A stretch of 32,558 nucleotides of DNA, from NCBI GenBank assembly GCA_947375135.1, contig CANCER010000037.1, positions 1-32,558 on the forward strand, read 5' to 3'. Origin of the DNA: Comamonadaceae bacterium (lineage in GTDB: Bacteria > Pseudomonadota > Gammaproteobacteria > Burkholderiales > Burkholderiaceae_C). How positions within the stretch are numbered: position 1 is the first letter of the stretch; the number at the start of each line of letters is the position of its first letter. Position numbers and translations under genes: made by a program. The notes under the pieces are model-generated. The model was given only the letters and a program-made list of their open reading frames with translations, ran no database searches and had not been told where the DNA came from. This document shows positions 1 through 10,134 of the stretch, piece after piece.

Positions 1-438
1 CAAATGGGGACGATCACCCAAGTGAGTCACATGAGACACCACTTTAGCCCCTACACGATTCAGAAAACCCAAACCCTTGCTACCTATAGCAACTGCTTGC
101 GTGGTTTGACCAGCAGTTTGCGTTTCACGCAATTTGCCAGTCACTTGCCGCAGCAAATTGGTGTTCAAGCCACCGCACAATCCTTTGTCAGTGCTAACCA
201 CAATCATGCCGACTGACTTTGCGTCATTGGTCTTCATGAATGCGTGCACGTACTCAGGATTCGCTTGGCCCAAGTTGGTGGCAATGTCTCGGATCTTCGT
301 GCTGTAAGGGCGGGCAGCGCGCATACGCTCCTGCGCCTTGCGCATTTTGGAGACCGAGATCATTTCCATGGCCTTGGTGATCTTCTTGGTGTTTTCCACC
401 GATTTGATCTTGGTGCGTAGTTCCTTACCTGCTGCCAT
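1..438 (-). CDS. atpG: ATP synthase F1 subunit gamma, 5' part only (cut by window edge)
   Basis: Gamma is the central rotor shaft of F1 ATPase and couples proton flow in Fo to catalysis in the alpha/beta ring. Reading on the minus strand from an ATG at 438 gives a protein beginning [20 protein letters not shown], the typical gamma N-terminus, followed by the [14 protein letters not shown] stretch that forms the N-terminal coiled-coil helix. About 146 of the usual ~288 residues are present and the C-terminal half lies outside the window. It starts 27 bases after the atpA stop, with an AAGGAGCC-like ribosome binding site, so it is the next gene of the atp operon. Identification is by family resemblance and gene order. 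Confidence 0.95.
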   Translation of the reverse strand, partial: MAAGKELRTKIKSVENTKKITKAMEMISVSKMRKAQERMRAARPYSTKIRDIATNLGQANPEYVHAFMKTNDAKSVGMIVVSTDKGLCGGLNTNLLRQVTGKLRETQTAGQTTQAVAIGSKGLGFLNRVGAKVVSHVTHLGDRPHL

Positions 439-465
439 CAGAGGCTCCTTGTGATCAGGTGGAAA

Positions 466-2019
466 TCAAGCAAAAGATTTTTTGAAAGCAGCCACGGCGG
501 CATTCAACTCAGCTTCAGCTTCCTTGTCCAGCGCCTGGGTGGATTCCACCTTGGCCAGCAGAGCAGCGTGCTTGTCTTTGAGGTGGGAGTGCAGGCCGGA
601 CTCAAACGACAGAATCTTCTTCACGTCGATGTCATCCATAAAGCCCTTATTCACCGCAAACAGGGAAGCGCTCATCATGCTGATGGACAGCGGGCTGTAC
701 TGCTTTTGCTTGAGCAGCTCGGTCACGCGGGCACCGCGGTCCAGCTGCTTGCGGGTGGCTTCGTCCAGATCAGAGGCGAACTGGGCAAAGGCTGCCAACT
801 CGCGGTACTGCGCCAAGTCGTTGCGGATACCGCCGGACTGGCCCTTCACCACCTTGGTCTGCGCGGCGCTACCGACGCGGGACACCGAGATACCGGCGTT
901 AATCGCGGGACGCACACCGGCATTGAACAGGCTGGTTTCCAGGAAGATCTGGCCGTCAGTGATCGAGATCACGTTGGTCGGAACGAAGGCGGACACGTCG
1001 CCAGCTTGCGTTTCGATGATGGGCAGTGCGGTCAGCGATCCGGTCTGGCCCTTGACTTCACCCTTGGTGAAGGCTTCCACGTATTCGGCATTGACGCGGG
1101 CGGCACGCTCGAGCAAACGGCTGTGAAGATAGAACACGTCGCCGGGGTAGGCTTCACGGCCTGGGGGACGGCGCAGCAGCAGCGATACCTGGCGGTAAGC
1201 CACGGCCTGCTTGGACAGGTCGTCATACACGATCAGGGCGTCTTGACCGCGGTCGCGGAAGTATTCGCCCATGGTGCAGCCGGAGTAGGCCGACACGTAT
1301 TGCATGGCAGCCGACTCGGAGGCCGAAGCAGCCACCACAATGGTGTATTCCATGGCGCCGGCTTGTTCCAGAGCGCGAACCACGTTCTTGATCGAAGATG
1401 CCTTTTGGCCGATCGCAACGTAGACGCAGGTCATTTTCTGACCCTTCTGGTTGATGATCGCGTCAATCGCCACGGCAGTCTTGCCGGTCTGACGGTCACC
1501 AATGATCAGTTCGCGCTGTCCACGGCCGATTGGCACCATGGAGTCGATCGACTTCAAGCCGGTTTGCATGGGCTGATCCACCGATTTACGGGCGATCACA
1601 CCAGGCGCAACCTTTTCGATCACGTCGGTCATCTTGGCGTTGATCGGGCCTTTGCCGTCGATAGGCTGACCCAAAGCGTTGACCACGCGGCCAATCAGCT
1701 CAGGACCCACGGGCACTTCCAGAATACGACCCGTGCACTTGACGGTATCGCCTTCGGAGATGTGCTCGTATTCGCCCAGAATCACGGAGCCAACAGAGTC
1801 ACGCTCAAGGTTCAGTGCCAGTCCGTAGGTTGGCAAGCCATCGCTGCCAGCCGGGAATTCCAGCATTTCGCCCTGCATCACGTCCGACAGGCCGTGAATG
1901 CGGCAGATACCGTCGGTCACCGACACCACGGTGCCCTGATTGCGGATGTCAGCGCTGGCTGACAGTCCTTCAATACGGCTCTTGATCAATTCAGAGATTT
2001 CTGCGGGATTGAGTTGCAT
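466..2019 (-). CDS. atpA: ATP synthase F1 subunit alpha
   Basis: Alpha is the non-catalytic nucleotide-binding subunit that alternates with beta in the F1 head. The 517 residues match the usual ~513. Residues 1-90 form the N-terminal beta-barrel region. The Walker A motif GDRQTGKT is at residues 174-181, and the [10 protein letters not shown] stretch carries the arginine finger that reaches into the neighbouring beta active site. The start ATG at 2019 is preceded by AAGAAGGAAAG, a good ribosome binding site. It lies between atpH and atpG in standard order, and no key residue is missing. Confidence 0.98.
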   Translation of the reverse strand: MQLNPAEISELIKSRIEGLSASADIRNQGTVVSVTDGICRIHGLSDVMQGEMLEFPAGSDGLPTYGLALNLERDSVGSVILGEYEHISEGDTVKCTGRILEVPVGPELIGRVVNALGQPIDGKGPINAKMTDVIEKVAPGVIARKSVDQPMQTGLKSIDSMVPIGRGQRELIIGDRQTGKTAVAIDAIINQKGQKMTCVYVAIGQKASSIKNVVRALEQAGAMEYTIVVAASASESAAMQYVSAYSGCTMGEYFRDRGQDALIVYDDLSKQAVAYRQVSLLLRRPPGREAYPGDVFYLHSRLLERAARVNAEYVEAFTKGEVKGQTGSLTALPIIETQAGDVSAFVPTNVISITDGQIFLETSLFNAGVRPAINAGISVSRVGSAAQTKVVKGQSGGIRNDLAQYRELAAFAQFASDLDEATRKQLDRGARVTELLKQKQYSPLSISMMSASLFAVNKGFMDDIDVKKILSFESGLHSHLKDKHAALLAKVESTQALDKEAEAELNAAVAAFKKSFA

Positions 2020-2068
2020 GACTCTTTCCTTCTTTCTTTAGTTAGGGCTGCAGCTACGGGCACGGGCC

Positions 2069-2599
2069 TCAAGCTGTCAGAGCCACTTTCATTTGTTCCA
2101 GACGTGCCTTGACAGATGTATCAAGAACCTCGTCACCCACCACGACACGAATGCCACCGATCAGCTCAGGCTGCAATTCAACAGACACATTGAGCTTGCG
2201 GGCGAAACGCTTTTCCAGCGTAGCCGCCACGTCTGCCAGGCCTGCCTGATCAATCGGGAAAGCGCTGTAAACCACCGCATCCGAAGATCCGCTCTGGGCA
2301 TTTTTCAATGCCCGGAACTGCGATGCAATTTCAGGCAAAGCACCGAGTCGACCGTTCTCAATCACGAGGCGCAGGAAGTTCTTGGCGTGATCGCCGAGAA
2401 CCGACTTGGCAACACCCGTAACGAGGTCAAAGACCTGAGCCGAGGTCACGACGGGACTGTCTGCGAATTGCAGCAACTGTGCGTTGCCGGCAACTGCAGC
2501 CAACTCGTCGAGCCAGGCGCTTACCGCAGCCAAGTCACCCGCAGAAGCCTTATAAAGGGCCTCGGCATAGGGTCTTGCAATAGTGGCGAGTTCGGCCAT
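2069..2599 (-). CDS. atpH: ATP synthase F1 subunit delta
   Basis: Delta (OSCP) joins the top of F1 to the peripheral stalk made by subunit b. The 176-residue protein begins [16 protein letters not shown], the typical delta N-terminus, and ends with the conserved C-terminal pattern [20 protein letters not shown], in which the glycine-rich turn is diagnostic. Length is normal (about 177 in Escherichia coli). It begins 9 bases after the atpF stop with a GAGGACACC leader, so translation is probably linked to atpF. Confidence 0.96.
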   Translation of the reverse strand: MAELATIARPYAEALYKASAGDLAAVSAWLDELAAVAGNAQLLQFADSPVVTSAQVFDLVTGVAKSVLGDHAKNFLRLVIENGRLGALPEIASQFRALKNAQSGSSDAVVYSAFPIDQAGLADVAATLEKRFARKLNVSVELQPELIGGIRVVVGDEVLDTSVKARLEQMKVALTA

Positions 2600-2608
2600 G
2601 GTGTCCTC

Positions 2609-3079
2609 TTACAGCTCGGTCTTCAAACGGCCCAGCAAGTCCGCATGGACACCGGCATTGACTTCCTTGCGGAGAATCTGCTCGGCACCCTTGACAGCCA
2701 GTGCAGCCACTTGCTCACGCAGTGCTTCACGGGCTTTCACGGTTTGCTGTTCGGCTTCAACCTTAGCGGCAGCAATGATCTTGTTGCCCTCTTCGGTTGC
2801 TTTGCCCTTGGCTTCTTCAACGATGGCTTGCGCGCGGCGTTCCGCGTCAGCCAGGCGACCAGCGGTCTCGTTGCGCGATTTGGCCAGTTCGTCTTCCACG
2901 CGCTTGTTAGCGTGGGTCAACTCTGCTTTGGCCTTGTCGGCAGCGGCTAGGCCGTCTGCGATTTTCTGCGCGCGTTCGTCAAGTGCCTTTGCAATCGGTG
3001 GCCACACGAGTTTCATCGTGAACATCACCAATATGAAGAACACCACTACTTGGGCGAAGAATGTTGCGTTAATACTCAC
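2609..3079 (-). CDS. atpF: ATP synthase Fo subunit b
   Basis: Subunit b is the membrane-anchored peripheral stalk that keeps F1 from rotating. The 156-residue protein has one N-terminal membrane helix (about residues 5-26, rich in Val, Phe and Met) followed by a long charged Ala/Lys/Glu-rich region, about residues 32-140, of the right-handed coiled-coil type. The length equals the E. coli subunit. The start codon is GTG at 3079, preceded by GAGAGGTG. It gives the usual beginning [10 protein letters not shown], which supports this unusual start. It lies 36 bases after atpE. Confidence 0.96.
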   Translation of the reverse strand: MSINATFFAQVVVFFILVMFTMKLVWPPIAKALDERAQKIADGLAAADKAKAELTHANKRVEDELAKSRNETAGRLADAERRAQAIVEEAKGKATEEGNKIIAAAKVEAEQQTVKAREALREQVAALAVKGAEQILRKEVNAGVHADLLGRLKTEL

Positions 3080-3115
3080 AACAACACCTCTCTAAGTTGG
3101 ATGAGGCGAAAGGGC

Positions 3116-3370
<255 letters not shown>

Positions 3371-3429
3371 TTAAGAGCTCCTATGGATTTAAGTTAACGA
3401 GAAAACAAGAAAAGAAAGAACCGACAAAC

Positions 3430-4308
3430 TTAGTGGTGGTCGTGGGCCTGCCCCACATACACCAAGGTCAACATCATGAAAATGAAGGCCTGCAGAGCAA
3501 CAATCAGAATGTGAAAGATTGCCCAACCGGTACCCGCAACCACATGACCCAACCACAAGGCGATGCCTGTAGCCGACCCGAAACCAACCGCACCCATGAG
3601 TGCGATCAACATGAACACCAGCTCGCCAGCGTACATATTTCCGAACAACCGCATGCCGTGGGAAACGGTCTTGGCGGTGAATTCAATCAATTGCATGCCG
3701 AGGTTCAGCACGCCCAGAATAAGCGCAAACAGAGGATTCTTGCTGGTGCCGAACGGTGCAGTCACCATCTCGTGCGCCCAACCGCCCATGCCTTTGATCT
3801 TGATGTTGTAGTACAGGCAAACCAGCAAGACCGAGCAGGACATGCCCAGAGTCATAGAAAGGTCAGCCGTAGGAACTACGCGAAAGTAAGGAATGCTGTG
3901 CTCAAGACCCGTAGTTGCCAGAAGCATGTGAAACAGGTCGACAGGCAAGAAGTCCATGGAGTTCATCAGGAACACCCAGACAAAAACGGTCAAAGCCAGC
4001 GGGCCGACAAACTTGCGGGACTGGGCGTTGTGCACAATACCTTTGGCCTGTGTGTCGACCATTTCCAGCAGGATTTCAACCGCAGCTTGCATGCGTCCGG
4101 GAACACCGGAGGTGACGCTGCGCGCCACGCGCCACATCACAAACATACCGACCACTCCAAGCAACACAGACCAGAAGATCGAGTCCATATTAAAAACGGA
4201 GAAATCGATCACACCGGATTGTTGCCCTGTGCGCAAATGCGTCAGGTGGTGGCCAATGTATTCGCCAGCCGTAAGGGCATGTTCCGCAACGTTTTCTTCA
4301 GCAGCCAT
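3430..4308 (-). CDS. atpB: ATP synthase Fo subunit a
   Basis: Subunit a provides the two half-channels through which protons reach the c-ring. The 292-residue protein is strongly hydrophobic with about five or six membrane helices. It carries the diagnostic stretch SHGMRLFGNMYAGE, whose arginine is the essential residue facing the c-ring carboxylate. The HVVAGTGWAIFHILI region near the C-terminus is the last helix pair. The N-terminus (MAAEENVAEHALTAGEYIGH) is longer than in E. coli, as seen in other betaproteobacteria. It follows atpI by 43 bases and precedes atpE. Confidence 0.97.
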   Translation of the reverse strand: MAAEENVAEHALTAGEYIGHHLTHLRTGQQSGVIDFSVFNMDSIFWSVLLGVVGMFVMWRVARSVTSGVPGRMQAAVEILLEMVDTQAKGIVHNAQSRKFVGPLALTVFVWVFLMNSMDFLPVDLFHMLLATTGLEHSIPYFRVVPTADLSMTLGMSCSVLLVCLYYNIKIKGMGGWAHEMVTAPFGTSKNPLFALILGVLNLGMQLIEFTAKTVSHGMRLFGNMYAGELVFMLIALMGAVGFGSATGIALWLGHVVAGTGWAIFHILIVALQAFIFMMLTLVYVGQAHDHH

Positions 4309-4351
4309 CAGTTACCCGTATTAGTTACTTTTGCCGTTAAGCGTTTCATAT

Positions 4352-4831
4352 TCATACCGGTCCGGGCTTTCGTTTGAAACCCAGAGCGATCCAGTACACC
4401 TTCATCGTGACAACCAAACCAACCAGCATGGCCGGCCAGCTCAATCCCGTCACCAGACGTTGGGCAGCCAAAAGAATGCCCACTGTCATCAAAATCTTGA
4501 CCAACTCCCAGAGGAAGAAGCTCAGCACCGCAGAACCCGCGTTGACCGAAGCAAACTGCCCCGTCACACCTCTGGCAAACAGCGCAGCGGGAATAACCAC
4601 CGCCAATGCACCACATGCCGCCGACACAGCAGCCGTCTGCTTACCCGTCACACCCCAAGTAATCAATGCCACCAGGACACCGACCACGATCTGACCCGCA
4701 ACAACCCACCAAGGAGAAATGGAGGGGTGCCTTTCGCGCAGTGCTTTCGCTTCTTCAGCAGTCAAAGGGGTGAAGTCCGAAACTTCATCTTCCTCCACCT
4801 CGTACTTCGCTTCCGTTGCGATTGTGACCAT
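4352..4831 (-). CDS. atpI: ATP synthase subunit I, assembly factor
   Basis: AtpI is a small membrane protein that helps assemble the c-ring and is not part of the finished enzyme. The 159 residues have an acidic cytoplasmic N-terminus (about 1-40, many Glu) and four hydrophobic helices at roughly 43-66, 72-92, 100-122 and 128-152. Sequence conservation in this family is low. The call rests on topology, size and its place as first gene upstream of atpB. A perfect TATAAT lies 53-58 bases upstream of its ATG and is probably the operon's -10 box. Confidence 0.85.
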   Translation of the reverse strand: MVTIATEAKYEVEEDEVSDFTPLTAEEAKALRERHPSISPWWVVAGQIVVGVLVALITWGVTGKQTAAVSAACGALAVVIPAALFARGVTGQFASVNAGSAVLSFFLWELVKILMTVGILLAAQRLVTGLSWPAMLVGLVVTMKVYWIALGFKRKPGPV

Positions 4832-4883
4832 GTCAGATTACGCCCAGGTTACAGAGTGACTGCCAATTTGTGCACAGCCAATG

Positions 4884-4889
4884 ATTATA
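4884..4889 (-). promoter_or_regulatory. Probable -10 box of the atp operon promoter
   Basis: On the minus strand the sequence reads TATAAT, a perfect sigma-70 -10 hexamer, 53-58 bases before the atpI start. No convincing -35 hexamer sits 16-18 bases upstream (the best candidates are TAACCG-like), so the promoter may rely on other contacts. It lies in the 156-base space between atpI and the oppositely oriented DUF493 gene, which is where the operon promoter is expected. Confidence 0.5.
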
Positions 4890-4987
4890 CGTAGAAACCC
4901 GCCGACCGGTTACATGCGGTTTACAAATCAGTGACTACCCCACCGCCCAAGCACCGCTGCATAATTTGCCTTCACTCTCCATCGCAC

Positions 4988-5290
4988 ATGTCCACATCTG
5001 ATACACCCGACAGCCCAACCGGCGCAGCCCGCGCCGAATCCCTGATCGAATACCCCTGCAAATTTCCCATCAAGGTGATGGGCACCAAGGTGGAGGGGTT
5101 GGTGCACGCCATCACCCTGATCACCACACAATTGGATCCCACGTTTGACGCCAGCACCATTGAGCTGCGCGAGAGCAAGGGTGGCAAGTACCTGGGCGTG
5201 ACCGTGACCGTCAACGCCACCAGCCGTGAGCAACTCGACGAGCTCTACCGCACACTCAGCACACATCCCATGGTCAAGGTTGTGCTGTAA
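4988..5290 (+). CDS. DUF493 / YbeD family protein
   Basis: A 100-residue protein of the YbeD (DUF493) family, an ACT-like small fold whose function is not settled. The family features seen are the start of the fold in [14 protein letters not shown], the middle [13 protein letters not shown] and the end [15 protein letters not shown]. An in-frame ATG exists at 4931, but it would lie upstream of a CATAAT -10-like box at 4960-4965. Family members also begin near the acidic stretch before LIEYP, so 4988 is chosen. It lies 10 bases before lipB, the same ybeD-lipB-lipA neighbourhood as in enterobacteria, which suggests a link to lipoate metabolism. Confidence 0.88.
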   Translation: MSTSDTPDSPTGAARAESLIEYPCKFPIKVMGTKVEGLVHAITLITTQLDPTFDASTIELRESKGGKYLGVTVTVNATSREQLDELYRTLSTHPMVKVVL

Positions 5291-5300
5291 AGCAGTCACC

Positions 5301-6005
5301 ATGCAGACATCCCATCTGGGTCGTGTGGAGTACCTGCCGACCTATGCCGCCATGCAGGCATTCAACGACGCGAGAAACCTGAATGCGGACGCGCCAGCTG
5401 AAGACCAGCTCTGGATGTGCGAGCACCCGCCTGTCTATACACAGGGCCTGGCCGGCAAGGCTGAGCACATTTTCAACCCGGCTGACATCCCGGTGGTGCA
5501 GACCAACCGAGGCGGCCAGGTGACCTACCACGGGCCCGGCCAGGTGGTGGCCTATCCGCTGATCGATCTCAAGCGTGCCGGCTACTTCGTCAAGGAGTAC
5601 GTTTACCGCATTGAAGAGGCGCTGATCCGCACCCTGCTGCATTTCGGCGTGACCGGACACCGGGTTGCAGGCGCTCCCGGCATTTACGTGCGCCTGAATG
5701 ATCCGGCAGGACACGCCCCGCTGGAGAACCGCCCGCGCAGGCAGGAGGCAGGCGTTCCGGCGTTGGATCCGGACTTTACGGGGCTGGGCAAGATCGCTGC
5801 CTTGGGCATCAAGGTCAGCCGCAACTGCACGTACCACGGCCTGGCACTCAATGTGGCGATGGACCTGGAACCCTTCCGTCGCATCAACCCTTGCGGCTAC
5901 GTGGCCTTGCAAACCGTGGACCTTTCTACAATCGGCTACCAGGTCAATTGGCAGGATGCCGCTGACGTACTGAGCCACAAGCTCACCACCCATCTCGCGC
6001 CCTGA
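5301..6005 (+). CDS. lipB: Octanoyl-[acyl carrier protein]:protein N-octanoyltransferase
   Basis: LipB moves octanoyl groups from acyl carrier protein to lipoyl domains, the first step of lipoate synthesis. The 234-residue protein has the signature [12 protein letters not shown] at residues 70-81, the catalytic lysine (Lys164 in [12 protein letters not shown]) and the catalytic cysteine (Cys198 in INPCGY). Between GAPGIYV (about 130) and the catalytic lysine there is an insertion of about 20-30 residues rich in Pro and Arg, absent from E. coli LipB. The start at 5301 was chosen because homology begins there. The in-frame ATG at 5226 would overlap DUF493 and add unrelated residues. Confidence 0.96.
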   Translation: MQTSHLGRVEYLPTYAAMQAFNDARNLNADAPAEDQLWMCEHPPVYTQGLAGKAEHIFNPADIPVVQTNRGGQVTYHGPGQVVAYPLIDLKRAGYFVKEYVYRIEEALIRTLLHFGVTGHRVAGAPGIYVRLNDPAGHAPLENRPRRQEAGVPALDPDFTGLGKIAALGIKVSRNCTYHGLALNVAMDLEPFRRINPCGYVALQTVDLSTIGYQVNWQDAADVLSHKLTTHLAP

Positions 6006-6029
6006 CGCGCGCACCACTGCCCACACACC

Positions 6030-7046
6030 ATGAGCCACAGCGAAGAATCCATCAACCCGACCGTGCGGGACGTGCAGAGCACGGAAGACTACAACCCTCT
6101 GGCCAAACAAAAAGCTGCAGCCAAGCTGTCGCGCATTCCCATCAAGGTGCAGGCCGGCGAAGTGCTCCGCAAACCGGAGTGGATTCGCGTCAAGGCCGGC
6201 TCTCCCTCCACGCGCTTTTACGAGATCAAGGACGTGCTGCGCGCCAACAAACTGGTGACAGTGTGTGAGGAAGCCAGTTGCCCGAACATCGGCGAATGCT
6301 TTGGCAAGGGCACGGCCACCTTCATGATCATGGGCGACAAGTGCACCCGCCGCTGCCCGTTCTGCGATGTGGGCCACGGCCGCCCCGACCCTCTGGATGT
6401 GAATGAGCCCGACAACCTGGCCAAGACCATTGCCCAGCTCAAGCTCAGCTACGTGGTGATCACCAGCGTGGACCGCGATGACTTGCGCGATGGCGGTGCC
6501 GGCCACTTTGTGGAATGCATCCGCAAAACGCGCGAACTCTCGCCCAACACCCAGATCGAAGTGCTGGTGCCTGATTTCCGCGGCCGCGATGACCGCGCGC
6601 TGGAAATCCTGAAAGCAGCCCCACCGGATGTGATGAACCACAACCTGGAAACCATACCCCGCCTTTACAAAGAAGCGCGCCCCGGCTCGGACTACCAGTT
6701 CTCGCTCAACCTGCTGAAGAAATTCAAGGCGCTGTTCCCCGACGTCACCACCAAGAGCGGCCTGATGGTCGGCCTGGGCGAGACCGACGAGGAGATCCTG
6801 GAAGTCATGCGCGACATGCGCGCGCACAACGTGGAAATGCTCACCATTGGCCAGTACCTGGCGCCCTCCACCAGCCACCTGCCAGTGCGCCGCTATGTGC
6901 ACCCTGACGTCTTCAAGATGTTCGAGGCCGAAGCCTACAAGATGGGCTTCAAGCACGCAGCCGTGGGTGCCATGGTGCGCAGCAGTTACCACGCAGACCA
7001 GCAGGCCCATTCAGCTGCCGGCAACAGCCAGGCCCCGGCGCCCTGA
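6030..7046 (+). CDS. lipA: Lipoyl synthase (radical SAM)
   Basis: LipA inserts two sulfur atoms into protein-bound octanoyl groups, using one [4Fe-4S] cluster for radical SAM chemistry and a second as the sulfur source. Both cysteine sets are present in this 338-residue protein: the auxiliary cluster Cys79, Cys84 and Cys90 ([12 protein letters not shown]), and the radical SAM CxxxCxxC at Cys105, Cys109 and Cys112 (CTRRCPFC). The C-terminal RSSYHAD contains the conserved serine that ligates the auxiliary cluster. The gene follows lipB by 24 bases, so octanoyl transfer and sulfur insertion are encoded together. Confidence 0.98.
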   Translation: MSHSEESINPTVRDVQSTEDYNPLAKQKAAAKLSRIPIKVQAGEVLRKPEWIRVKAGSPSTRFYEIKDVLRANKLVTVCEEASCPNIGECFGKGTATFMIMGDKCTRRCPFCDVGHGRPDPLDVNEPDNLAKTIAQLKLSYVVITSVDRDDLRDGGAGHFVECIRKTRELSPNTQIEVLVPDFRGRDDRALEILKAAPPDVMNHNLETIPRLYKEARPGSDYQFSLNLLKKFKALFPDVTTKSGLMVGLGETDEEILEVMRDMRAHNVEMLTIGQYLAPSTSHLPVRRYVHPDVFKMFEAEAYKMGFKHAAVGAMVRSSYHADQQAHSAAGNSQAPAP

Positions 7047-7071
7047 AGTTCCGACCCTCAAAAAGACCCCC

Positions 7072-7857
7072 ATGCACACTGGCAAGCCCCTCACGCTCAA
7101 CGGCAAACCCCTGGGGAGCGGACGCTTCCCCTGCATCTGCACACCGCTGGTCGGGCGCACCCATGAACAGGTGCTGGCCGAACTGGCGCTGGTGTTGCCC
7201 AAACAGCCGGACCTGCTGGAGTGGCGCGTGGATTTCTTTGCCGCCATAGACCAGACCGATCAGGTGCTGGCGCTGGCTACTGCGATTCGCGCCAATGCGG
7301 GCGGCATCCCGGTGTTGTTCACACGCCGCTCCACGAAAGAAGGTGGCCAACCCATCCCGCTGAACGAAGAGCAGGTGGTGGCCCTGATTGCGGCGGTCTG
7401 TGCCAGCGGCACCGTAGAGCTGGTGGACTTCGAGATGAACAACGACCCGGTGCATATTGCCCGGGTGCGTGCGGCAGCCCACGCCCATGGCGTGCAACTG
7501 CTGCTGTCCTTCCACAACTTCCAGTCCACGCCTGCGCAAGATGTGCTGTGCCAGCGCTTTGCCCAGGCGCAAGCGCTGGGTGCCGACGTGGCCAAGATCG
7601 CGGTCATGCCGCAGCGCCTGGAAGACGTGCTGGCGGTACTGGCCGCCACGCTGGAGTCCAGCCGGAAACTGGACATTCCCGTGGTCAGCATGTCCATGGG
7701 CGCCCAGGGTGCGCTCACGCGCCTGTTTGGCGGAGCGTTTGGTTCAGCCCTGAGTTTTGCCGTGGGTGCTGCCGCATCGGCACCCGGCCAGGTGCCGATT
7801 GAGGACCTCAACACCGTGCTGGCAATTTTGCAGAAGGCGCTCGCACCCGCGAAGTAA
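7072..7857 (+). CDS. aroD: Type I 3-dehydroquinate dehydratase
   Basis: This class I aldolase-fold enzyme dehydrates 3-dehydroquinate to 3-dehydroshikimate through a Schiff base. The 261-residue protein has substrate-binding LEWRVD (Glu50, Arg52), the catalytic His148 in LLSFHNFQSTP and the Schiff-base Lys175 in AKIAVMPQ. The C-terminal SAPGQVPI loop that closes over the substrate is also present. The length fits the family (about 252). The start ATG at 7072 lies 25 bases after lipA and has no strong ribosome binding site. Many betaproteobacteria make shikimate with type II AroQ, so this type I enzyme could serve biosynthesis or quinate breakdown. The window does not decide. Confidence 0.92.
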   Translation: MHTGKPLTLNGKPLGSGRFPCICTPLVGRTHEQVLAELALVLPKQPDLLEWRVDFFAAIDQTDQVLALATAIRANAGGIPVLFTRRSTKEGGQPIPLNEEQVVALIAAVCASGTVELVDFEMNNDPVHIARVRAAAHAHGVQLLLSFHNFQSTPAQDVLCQRFAQAQALGADVAKIAVMPQRLEDVLAVLAATLESSRKLDIPVVSMSMGAQGALTRLFGGAFGSALSFAVGAAASAPGQVPIEDLNTVLAILQKALAPAK

Positions 7858-7899
7858 CGCCACCCATCCGGCGCAGACTGCGTCGGCGTCCCCCCGGTG

Positions 7900-10107
7900 T
7901 CAACGGGTACTGGCCACCTCACGCAAAACCCGATCGGCATTGCGGCGCAGCTGCGCCGCCATCTCGGCTGCCAAGTCCAGGCGACGCAGCAGCCAGGGGC
8001 TGAGATCGTTTTCAAAAGGGTCCTGCAACACCATCGCCTGCGTTGCGGCAGACACCGGTACAGCGGATGCGACGGGGACATGATCCCATACCAGAATGGC
8101 GTTCAGCGTCAGCGCCGACTGCTTGAGCGGCCCGTCGATATGGGCATGCGCCAGGCGCTCACGGCGCTGCATCAGCAGGGTCTTGACCGTGGTGAGCTGG
8201 GCCTGCAACTGGTAACTGTAGGCCAGCATCCGCCCCAGGGGCTCCAGCGGCGGGCGTACTGCACGCGGCTCGGAGAGCGAGCGCTGCGTAGCCTGCACCA
8301 GAGCCGACAGGCTGTCATAGGCCTCGCGCCGCGCCAGACGCCAGCGCAGTTCAGGTTCGTTGTCCACGGCCTGCAACTGCCACAGACCCAAGGCCTCGCG
8401 CGCATGGCGGGCCTGCGCCGCCAGGGTGCGCTGCACCAGCGCTGCGATCTGGGTACGCTCCCAGGACGGCAACACATAGCTGAAGGCCCAGGCAATGGCG
8501 GCACCCAGGAGCGTGTCGAACATGCGCTCAATGACCTCAAAGCTGGGGTTGCTGCCGGCGTTCAACATGGAGACCTGCACCAGCCCCAGCACCGTGGCCG
8601 CCACCGCCGTGACCAGATAGCGCTTGACGGCAAAGGCGTGGGCAAAGGCCTGCGCCAGCGTGGCAATCAGCAGCAGCAAGGGCACCGGGGTGTGCAAGTA
8701 CAACAGAATGCCGGCCACGATGCAGCCGATCAGCGTGCCACCCACCCGGCTGTTGCGCCGGTCCAGCGTCTGGGCCAGGCTGCCGCGCAGCACCACCACG
8801 ATGGTCAGAAAAATCCAGTAATCATGCGTGCCCCAGGGCGTGGCCAGTGCAATCAGGTAGGCCGTGGCGATGGCCAGTGCCGCACGGATGGCGTGGCGCA
8901 ACGGGGCTGCGTTCCAGCGCCAGAGCGAGAAGAAGGGCCGCCACGACCAGACCGTAGGGCTGACAAACAACTGCCAGTTGGCGCGCACCAGGCCGACGTC
9001 GGGTGCCTCCTCGCCCCGCGCCAGCGCGATCAGACCCAGGGTGTCGTCATTGAGGTATCCAATGCGGCTGGCCAGGCCCAGGGCCAGCATGGCCGGCGTG
9101 GCACCACCGGCAGGCGCTTGGGCAGCTGGTGCGTCATCGCTCCATTGCAGGGCCGCGAGCTGCGGTCGCCGGTTGGCAAGGGGCTCCGGGGCACGCCCCA
9201 GCAGCAGTGCATCGGCCAGTCGCTCCACCCCATCGGCCAGGGCGTCCAGCACCTCGCGCAGCGCGTCCAATACCGGCGCATGGCCGGCGTGGGCCTTCAA
9301 GGTGTCCAGGTCCAGCTCGCACACCAGCAGGTGGTCGCGCATTTCGAGTACCCGCAGCAGCATGCCGGCCAGTTGCTGGCGGCGTGCCGTGCGCGGAGAC
9401 TCCAGCAAAATGTCGCGCGCCGCCTGCAACTGGTCGGCCAAAGCCGCCTGTTGCTGTAGCAGGGCACCAATCAACGCGGTCTCAGCACCGGAGACCGCAG
9501 CGGCCCCGGTTGCAAACTGGCGCGCCTGCGTTCGCATGAGTGTGGCCAGCGCCAGCAAGGTATCGGCCAGCATCTGCGTGCGGTAGCGTGCATTGAGCAC
9601 GGAGTTGGCCAGCGTGGCCCACAGCATGTAGGCGCCCGCGCCCAGCGCAAAAAAGGCGCAGGTCGCCAGGTTGGTGGCGCTGCTGCGGTGGTCCGGTACG
9701 GCCATGGAAAAAATCATGGCGAACATGATGGATACAGAAATCGGCAAGCCGCGCTTGCCCCAGGCACCTGCCAGAAAGGCCACAAAACTGGCCGGCACCA
9801 GCAACAAGCCCAGACTGAGCGGCGAAGCATGCAGCACCTGTACCCCATAAAACAGCGGCAGCCCGAGCAGCAGCGCGGGCAACAGCTGCCAGAACTTGCC
9901 GCGCTGAGGCGCCGGTTGATCCGGTGGAATGCAGACCACCACACCCACCGACGCCGCCGCTGCGGCAAAAGAGCCGAGCAACAGGTGCACGGTGCCGGAG
10001 ATCAGCAGCAGGCCGAGTGCTGCCGACATGCCATTGCTGACGTAATAGCTCAGCGCAATGCGCAATGCCGCCCGCTTGTGCTGTTCAGTAAGGTGCAGTG
10101 CCTTCAT
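7900..10107 (-). CDS. FUSC-family inner membrane protein (YccS/fusaric-acid-resistance type)
   Basis: A 735-residue membrane protein with the duplicated architecture of the FUSC family. An N-terminal block of about six hydrophobic helices (roughly 10-190) is followed by a soluble helical region (about 190-390). A second membrane block (about 400-540, including the motif RVGGTLIGCIVAGILL) and a soluble C-terminal tail complete it. Family members such as YccS, AaeB and FusC are linked to export of aromatic acids or to envelope stress, but the substrate here cannot be read from the sequence. No membrane-fusion partner gene is adjacent. It starts 27 bases after the mutarotase-like gene on the same strand, so the two are probably one transcript. 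Confidence 0.8.
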   Translation of the reverse strand: MKALHLTEQHKRAALRIALSYYVSNGMSAALGLLLISGTVHLLLGSFAAAAASVGVVVCIPPDQPAPQRGKFWQLLPALLLGLPLFYGVQVLHASPLSLGLLLVPASFVAFLAGAWGKRGLPISVSIMFAMIFSMAVPDHRSSATNLATCAFFALGAGAYMLWATLANSVLNARYRTQMLADTLLALATLMRTQARQFATGAAAVSGAETALIGALLQQQAALADQLQAARDILLESPRTARRQQLAGMLLRVLEMRDHLLVCELDLDTLKAHAGHAPVLDALREVLDALADGVERLADALLLGRAPEPLANRRPQLAALQWSDDAPAAQAPAGGATPAMLALGLASRIGYLNDDTLGLIALARGEEAPDVGLVRANWQLFVSPTVWSWRPFFSLWRWNAAPLRHAIRAALAIATAYLIALATPWGTHDYWIFLTIVVVLRGSLAQTLDRRNSRVGGTLIGCIVAGILLYLHTPVPLLLLIATLAQAFAHAFAVKRYLVTAVAATVLGLVQVSMLNAGSNPSFEVIERMFDTLLGAAIAWAFSYVLPSWERTQIAALVQRTLAAQARHAREALGLWQLQAVDNEPELRWRLARREAYDSLSALVQATQRSLSEPRAVRPPLEPLGRMLAYSYQLQAQLTTVKTLLMQRRERLAHAHIDGPLKQSALTLNAILVWDHVPVASAVPVSAATQAMVLQDPFENDLSPWLLRRLDLAAEMAAQLRRNADRVLREVASTR

Positions 10108-10134
10108 GGTGGTGAGCGGCCAAAAGCCCGGTCT

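Noticed and set aside
451..1962. Long plus-strand open frame (503 codons) opposite atpA
   Set aside because: It is an antisense shadow of a highly conserved gene. The His/Gln/Gly-rich composition is typical of such frames and there is no family resemblance.
7858..7899. Possible bidirectional terminator between aroD and the FUSC gene
   Set aside because: An 8-pair stem with one G-T pair is present (CCGGCGCA/TGCGTCGG), but it is followed by C residues rather than T, so the evidence is too weak.
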